DNA of 12,101 nucleotides from Silvimonas sp. JCM 19000 (GTDB lineage Bacteria > Pseudomonadota > Gammaproteobacteria > Burkholderiales > Chitinibacteraceae): positions 1 through 12,101 of the forward strand of contig BBFD01000114.1 in NCBI GenBank assembly GCA_001313065.1. Direction: 5' to 3'. The position numbers and the translations under genes were made by a program. Below the pieces are notes generated by a model. The model saw only the letters and a program-made list of their open reading frames with translations, was not told the origin of the DNA and did no database searches. Positions 7,437-12,101 of this stretch are shown piece after piece. Each line of letters opens with the position of its first letter. Within the stretch, counting starts at the first letter, position 1.

Positions 7437-8969
7437 TCACGACGCGCGATTAACCTTGAACAGACGCAGATTGACCACCGCCAGCGTCGCCACAATCAGG
7501 AACACGATCGACGAGATGGCCGAGGCCAACGCGTAGTTCTGCCCCGAATCCTGGAACGCGATGCGATAGGTGTACGACACCAGCAAATCGGTGGCGCCCG
7601 CTGGCACTTGCGTGTCAAGGAAGTCCGGGCCACCGCTGGTCAACAAGGCAATCAGCGTCAGGTTGTTGAAGTTGAAGGCAAACGAGGCAATCAACAGCGG
7701 TGCGATGGGGCGCAAGATCAGCGGCAAGGTAATGCTGAAAAAAAGTTGGTGATGGGGCCCGCGCCCGCCAGCGCCGAGGCTTCGTACAACTCATCCGGGA
7801 TGGCTTTGATCAGGCCCATGCACAGAATCATCATGTACGGATAACCCAGCCAGGTATTCACCAGCAACACCATGCTGCGCGCCAGATTGGGGTCGCTGAA
7901 CCACGCTGGCCGCGAGCCAAAGATCAGGTTGATGGCCGCGTTGATTTCGCCCAGGTTTTCGTTGAACAAGCCTTGAACACCGGGATCGAAATAAACGCCG
8001 GCACCGCGTACGGCAGGAACAACATCATGCGATAGGCACCGCGGAATTCCAGCGCTTCCCAGTTCAGCAACACCGCCAGCACGATGCCGATGGCAAATGT
8101 GGCCAGCGTGTTGAGCGAGGCAAACGCCACCGTCCAGGTAAAGATGCGCAAGAACGGCTGGTGGAAGGTGGGATCAGTAAACACGCGCCAGTAGTTCTGC
8201 CAGCCCACCGTGGTACGGAAACCGGGCTCGATCGGCTTGCCGGCGCTGTCTTCAAAGTAGCCGGTATGGATATTCGGTTTGAGGATATGGCCGTCGTCGG
8301 TGCCGACCAGCGAGCCATCCTGTTGCAGCTTGAAGGCCGGTTTGCTCTGGGCAAAACGGCGCAAGCTGCTTTGCCGCAATTCAGTGCCATCGGGCAACAC
8401 GGCGGCAATCTGCTTCAAGCCGGGTTGCAGCTTGAACATGTCTTTAAGCAGCACGATCTGCCCACCCGCTACGCCATCCGCAGGGGTGGTCTGCAATTTG
8501 ACATGCTGCTCGTCCTTGCCCGTGGGGAAGGCAAATGGCTCGGAGGTATACGACGGCGTGCCTGCGTCATCGCTGCTGAAAAAAACAGCTGATATTTTTT
8601 CGCCGACGCGATACAGCTTGAGGTTCATGCTGCATCGCCAGCAATCTTCTTTTGCAGCAAGACATCGGTGGCGCGTTCACGCGACAACAAATGCTGCGAG
8701 CTGTAGTTGGTAAAGCTGATGCCCAGCGTGTAGGCCATCGGAAACACGATGAACACCACCACCGCCAGCACACCCGGCACCACATAGCGATAGGCATAAG
8801 TGCGGGCCGAGGTGTAGATCCACACGGCCACACCCAGCACCACGATCATGCCGCCGGCAAACAAGGGCTGATGCGCCTTGTAGAACACCGGCACCAAAGC
8901 CAGCCCGGCCAGCAAGGCCAAAACACCCACCGCCGCAATGGCGTAGTGCAGAAGAGAACGACGTTTCAT
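7437..8969 (-). CDS. ganP: MalF/GanP-type galacto-oligosaccharide ABC transporter permease (several indels)
   Basis: ATG 8969 is preceded by GAGG (8975-8978), giving [20 protein letters not shown] and three N-terminal membrane helices. The long periplasmic loop typical of E. coli MalF follows ([22 protein letters not shown] to [29 protein letters not shown]). Breaks: a missing base near 8630 (GDAA to [10 protein letters not shown]); extra bases in the runs at 8595-8600 and 8579-8585 that sum to three and turn KYQLFFSS into KISAVFFSS; a missing G near 7971 ([13 protein letters not shown]); two extra bases in the seven-A run at 7738-7744 ([14 protein letters not shown]). The EAA loop is [17 protein letters not shown]. 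It ends with [11 protein letters not shown]. Corrected length is 509 aa, close to MalF. It pairs with the MalG-type protein. Confidence 0.92.
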
Positions 8970-9018
8970 TAAAACCTCAAAAGTCCGCGGAGACAGGCAG
9001 GTGTTCGGCAAAACAAAT

Positions 9019-9195
9019 GCATAGGGTGGGTCATGACCCACCCACCAAAGTGGCGGACCACACATTGCCGCATGAATCGACGGCTTTGGCGGATGGGTTC
9101 TAGCGGTCGCCTTAACCCACCACCCAAGTGTTAGCCACATCCGTTGACGCACGCATCGACGGCTTTGGGTGGTGGGTCTTGACCCACCCTATGAG
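9019..9195. repeat. Composite REP/BIME- or MITE-like palindromic element between binding-protein and permease genes (copy B)
   Basis: Three palindromic units repeat the layout of the element at 2367-2552. Unit 1 (9019-9050) has core GGTGGGTC-AT-GACCCACC. Unit 2 (9084-9127) keeps the arms but has a longer loop (GATGGGTT to AACCCACCACCC). Unit 3 (9161-9195) has the core in inverted orientation and ends CCCTATGA. Units 2 and 3 follow a shared lead, ATCGACGGCTTTGG, about 79 bp apart. The element fills most of the 235-bp gap, which holds no gene; only the ribosome site of the permease (8975-8978) lies outside it. Confidence 0.85.
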
Positions 9196-9204
9196 CGGTA
9201 ACGA

Positions 9205-10410
9205 TCAGGAACCGCCCTTGATGCGTTTGGCAGCCTGGTCCAGCGCTACCGGCGCGGTCTGGCGGCCTTGCGTCACGTTTTCGATCGCGGCTTTCATCGC
9301 GGTCCAGAAGCGTGGCATTTCCGGCGCGCTCGGCATCGGCGTACCGGCGCGGGCTGCAGCATGGTGCCGGCAATCAGCGGGTCGTTTTTCAGCTCGTTGT
9401 AGAACGCCTTGTTGGCCGGTACACCCAGCGGCACGGCGGCGTTCATGTCTTTCAAGCCTTCCATCGACAGCAGATAGTTCTCAAGGAATTCGGTTGCGAT
9501 TTCCTTGTTCGGGCTAGCCGTGGCCACCATCGCGCCCAGCACGCCTACAAACGGCGCGCCCGGTTTGCCACCCACGCCCGGGATCTGCGCCACGCCGAAG
9601 TTGATCTTGCTCTTCTTCAGGTTGTTCCATGCCCACGGACCGTTGATCATCATCGCGGTGCGGCCTTCGTTCATGGCGGCTTCAGCTTCGGCATAGGTCG
9701 CAGTGCGCGGCATGGCGCCGGAGGAGATCAGCTTCTGGATCATCTCCACGCCCTGCACGGCACCCTTGGTGTTCACACCCACGTCGGACGAATCATAAGA
9801 ACCATCCGGCTTGCGCTTGAAGGCATAACCGCCGTTGGCACCCAGCAGCGCCCACGAGTAATACACCTCGGTGAAGTTCCACATGATGGCGTGCTTGCCC
9901 TGGGCAGAAAGCTTCTTGTCCAGCGTCAGCACGTCGTCAAAGCTCTTGGGCGGTGTCGGCACCATGTCTTTGTTGTACAGCAGCGCAACGGCTTCGATCG
10001 ACAGCGGGTAACCCCAGGTCTTGCCGCCGATGGTCCAGGCTTTCCAGGCCAGCGGGTCGATGCTGTCGACAATTTTTTTTCGACGGTTGCACCGGCGCAA
10101 TCAAGCCACCGGCAATCCAGTTACCGGCCGGATCATGCGGCCAGATCCAGATGTCCGGGCCCTTGCCTGCCGCCGACGATTGTTCAAATTTGGCGATGGC
10201 GTCTTCGGGGTGTTCTACCTTGACTTCAACACCGGTCTCTTTGGTGAATTTTTTTTCGGCGATTTTGGCGATGCCGTCATAGCCTTTATCGCCATTGATC
10301 CAGATCAGCAATTTGCCTGCTTCGGCAGCATGCGCTTGCAGGCTGATCATGCCCGCGGCCAGCAACACACCAAGGCGCGTCAACTGGCTTGTCAGAGTCT
10401 TGTGCTTCAT
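9205..10410 (-). CDS. ganS: MalE/GanS-type galacto-oligosaccharide-binding protein (frameshifted)
   Basis: Periplasmic binding protein of the importer. ATG 10410 follows GGAGG (10421-10425, spacer 10). Residues 1-28 form a signal peptide (LGVLLAAGMISLQAHA). The mature part starts like MalE: AEAGKLLIWINGDKGYDGIA, then GPDIWIWPHDPAGNW. Eight T at 10073-10080, where seven are needed, break PSKKIVDSIDPLAWKAW. The middle is MalE-like (GYPLSIEAVALLYNKDMVP, TAMMINGPWAWNNL, PFVGVLGAMVATASPNKEIA). One base is missing near 9345, after which TPMPSAPEMPRFWTAMKAA and GRQTAPVALDQAAKRIKGGS complete the protein at TGA 9205-9207. Corrected length is about 401 aa. The run of eight T at 10249-10256 is in frame (AEKKFTKETG) but may hold three extra bases. 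Galacto-oligosaccharide specificity is inferred from the neighbours; family similarity alone would say maltose. Confidence 0.9.
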
Positions 10411-10449
10411 TTGTTATCGACCTCCGTCACATTCAGCAAAATTTATCCC

Positions 10450-10473
10450 GGCCCGATTTTCCTTTAATCGGCC
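10450..10473 (-). other. Hairpin between ATPase and binding-protein genes
   Basis: On the minus strand GGCCGAT pairs with ATCGG-CC (one bulged G) around an A-rich nine-base loop, ten bases after the ATPase stop. A short AATTTT follows at a distance. It could be a weak attenuator or an RNA processing site. GATAAAT just beyond resembles a -10 box, so a secondary promoter for the binding-protein gene is possible but unsupported. Confidence 0.35.
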
Positions 10474-10482
10474 GTGATGCCG

Positions 10483-11608
10483 TCAAACTGCCAGCCTTTC
10501 CAGAGCGCGCCCATTGCTATCAAACAAATGCGCTTTGGCGGGTGGCGCATACAGCGCCAGCTTTTCGCCCGTCTGCACCGGGCTGCTGGCAGGCAACCTG
10601 GCGATCAGTGGTGCATGCGTGTCGCCGCGCAGATAGCATAGGTGCTTTCACCCAGCCGCTCTACCCATTGCACTTCACGCTCGAATACATGTGTGCCGCC
10701 CGCGCTACCGGCTTCGATATGTTCAGGACGAATGCCGAATTGCACGCTGTCACCCACCTTGAGTGCGCCCGGCGCCACTTGCGCGGTCAGCGCAAAGCCA
10801 TCCTGCGTGCGCACATCAACATGGTCGGCGGCAACCGCGCTCACCGTCGCGGCCAGGAAGTTCATCTTGGGCGAACCGAGGAAGCCCGCCACAAACAAGC
10901 TGTTGGGGCGCTCATACAACTCGATCGGCGCGCCGATCTGCGCCACGCTGCCAAAGGTTTCAACTTCGGCGCCGGAATGCAGCAACACGATCTTGTCGGC
11001 CAGCGTCATCGCTTCGACTGATCATGCGTCACATAAATCGTGCAGGCGCGCGCGTATTCGCGGTGCAGCTTGGCAATCTCGACCCGGGTTTGCGTGCGCA
11101 AGGCCGCATCGAGGTTGGACAGCGGTTCATCAAACAAAAAAAACACTTCGGGTTCGCGCACCAGCGCGCGCCCGATCGCCACGCGTTGCCGCTGGCCGCC
11201 AGACAAAGCCTTGGGCTTGCGTTCCAGCAGGCGTTCGATCTGCAACATGCCCGCGATACCATTCACGCGTTTGCTGATTTCTTCTTTGGCCACACCGGCC
11301 AGGCGCAGGCCAAAACCCATGTTTTTGGCCACGCTCAGATGCGGATACAGCGCGTAGTTCTGGAACACCATCGCCACATCGCGCTCGGACGGGGCCAGGT
11401 CATTCACGCGCTTGCCGCCGATGCGCAGTTCGCCGGTGGTGATGGTTTCCAGGCCGGCGATCATGCGCAGCAGCGTGGATTTGCCGCAGCCGCTGGGGCC
11501 GACGAACACGCAGAACTCGCCATCGGCGATTTCGAGCGAAACATTGTTTACGGTGTTGCTGACGTTATCGAACGACTTGCACACATTGATCAGGGAAACG
11601 CTGGCCAC
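10483..11608 (-). CDS. MalK/UgpC/MsmX-type sugar ABC transporter ATP-binding protein (two frameshifts)
   Basis: Cytoplasmic ATPase for the MalF/MalG-type permeases. The start is GTG 11608, with AGGAGG at 11613-11618, 13 bp after the upstream gene's stop; the protein starts [16 protein letters not shown]. Walker A is GPSGCGKS (residues 37-44), Q-loop Q83, signature LSGGQ (135-139), Walker B followed by DE at 160-161, H-loop THDQ with H195. One G is missing near 11021 (cagtc for caggtc), joining THDQ to [16 protein letters not shown]. One base is missing near 10637 (gctat for gcctat), giving [20 protein letters not shown]. Stop is the TGA at 10483-10485. The TOBE-type C-terminal domain ([21 protein letters not shown]) marks the MalK/UgpC subgroup. 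The run of eight T in Walker B adds a Phe (EVFFLFDEP for EVFLFDEP). Corrected length 374-375 aa. Confidence 0.93.
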
Positions 11609-11621
11609 ACGGCCTCCTTGT

Positions 11622-12101
11622 TCAGGCCGGAGCCCGGCCGAAATCAAAAGCCAGTGTTTGCACCGGCACGAGTTGGATCGCACGGATTTGCGCCGTGTTA
11701 CTGGATGCCGCCAGCGCAGCGCGCGCGGCATCTTCGTAAAAAAATATTGGCTTCGGGATGGGCGGGCAGCACTTCCAGCCGCAGCGACGGCCACTGGCCA
11801 TCCACCACAAAGCGGTCAAGGCCGACTTGCCATGGCGTGCCGTCAAAGAACTGGTCATCCACCAGCACATCGTTGACATACAAGCGCGCGGCATCACCCA
11901 CGTAATCGATATCGAGCAGCCAGCGCCGTTCGGGCGCGGCTTCGGCCGTGGCCGGAATAGTCAACTGCCACGCCGCCGCATGCGCGGCAAAAAAAATCGC
12001 ATCATCCGGCGCAGTGGGTACGGCGGACGGACGCCAGCTGATATGTGGACCAAAGCGCAGCGGTTGCGGGCTGGCCGCGCGCAAGGCGGTGGCGCTGACG
12101 G
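11622..12101 (-). CDS. C-terminal part of a GH35-like beta-galactosidase (truncated by the window edge, frameshifted)
   Basis: The gene enters from the right edge and ends at TGA 11622-11624. Visible text is [20 protein letters not shown], then [18 protein letters not shown] and [15 protein letters not shown], a jelly-roll pattern that I recall from the C-terminal domains of bacterial GH35 beta-galactosidases. A run of seven A at 11738-11744 breaks the frame; with six it continues [20 protein letters not shown] to DFGRAPA. Eight A at 11989-11996 are in frame (DAIFFAAHA) but may include three extra bases. No catalytic residue is visible, so family assignment rests on this domain and on the galactan context; a GH2-type or other beta-sandwich protein is possible. 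It is translationally close to the ATPase gene (13 bp), so the operon starts upstream, outside the window. Confidence 0.6.

Noticed and set aside
9019..9195. Insertion sequence
   Set aside because: No transposase frame and no clear target-site duplication.
5510..10256. Phase variation or programmed slippage at homopolymers
   Set aside because: Slippage could explain the A/T runs, but not the many single-base losses in GG/CC groups in the same genes, nor several breaks per gene.
6527..10410. Maltose transport operon malEFG
   Set aside because: Similarity is strong, but the operon partners are galactan-degrading enzymes and no maltose enzyme or porin is present in the window.
2562..12101. The operon as a decaying pseudogene cluster
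   Set aside because: Decay would also give substitutions at catalytic sites, stops and deletions. Only small indels of two types are seen, and every catalytic and transporter motif survives.
1..12101. tRNA, rRNA or riboswitch
   Set aside because: No cloverleaf, rRNA-like block or known aptamer pattern was recognised on either strand by eye.

Overview
The window comes from a GC-rich Gram-negative bacterium. MalE/MalF/MalG-type transporter genes, signal peptides and overall codon style fit a betaproteobacterium, possibly a polysaccharide-degrading member of the Neisseriales. That placement is inference from memory of protein families, not a database result.

Left part (1-2550), plus strand unless noted: the 3' part of a GH128-like glycoside hydrolase; a small GhoS/DUF2622-like protein; a minus-strand GNAT acetyltransferase; a divergent XRE-cupin regulator; then a palindromic repeat element in the convergent gap.

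Right part (12101 down to 2562) is one long minus-strand cluster. In transcription order it holds the 3' end of a GH35-like beta-galactosidase, a MalK/UgpC-type ATPase, a MalE-type binding protein, a second palindromic element, MalF-type and MalG-type permeases, a secreted GH53 endo-beta-1,4-galactanase with a C-terminal CBM61-like domain, and a cytoplasmic GH42 beta-galactosidase. Together this is a beta-1,4-galactan utilisation operon. GH53 cuts galactan outside the cytoplasm, the ABC importer takes up galacto-oligosaccharides, and GH42 (perhaps with GH35) releases galactose. It parallels the ganSPQAB operon of Bacillus, but its permease has the long MalF-type loop and the cluster carries its own ATPase. 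No LacI-type regulator and no outer-membrane porin is in the window.

The main caveat is sequence quality. Almost every gene is broken by single-base indels, yet conserved protein sequence continues in another frame on both sides of each break. Two kinds of break dominate: A/T runs that are too long (many exactly 7 or 8) and GG/CC groups missing one base. Only the GNAT and XRE genes, which have no A/T run of five or more, read through cleanly. I read this as sequencing or assembly error, not decay, and annotate each gene over its whole span with the break points. After correction the lengths match the families: GH42 648 aa, GH53 about 634, MalG-type 296, MalF-type 509, MalE-type about 401, ATPase about 374.
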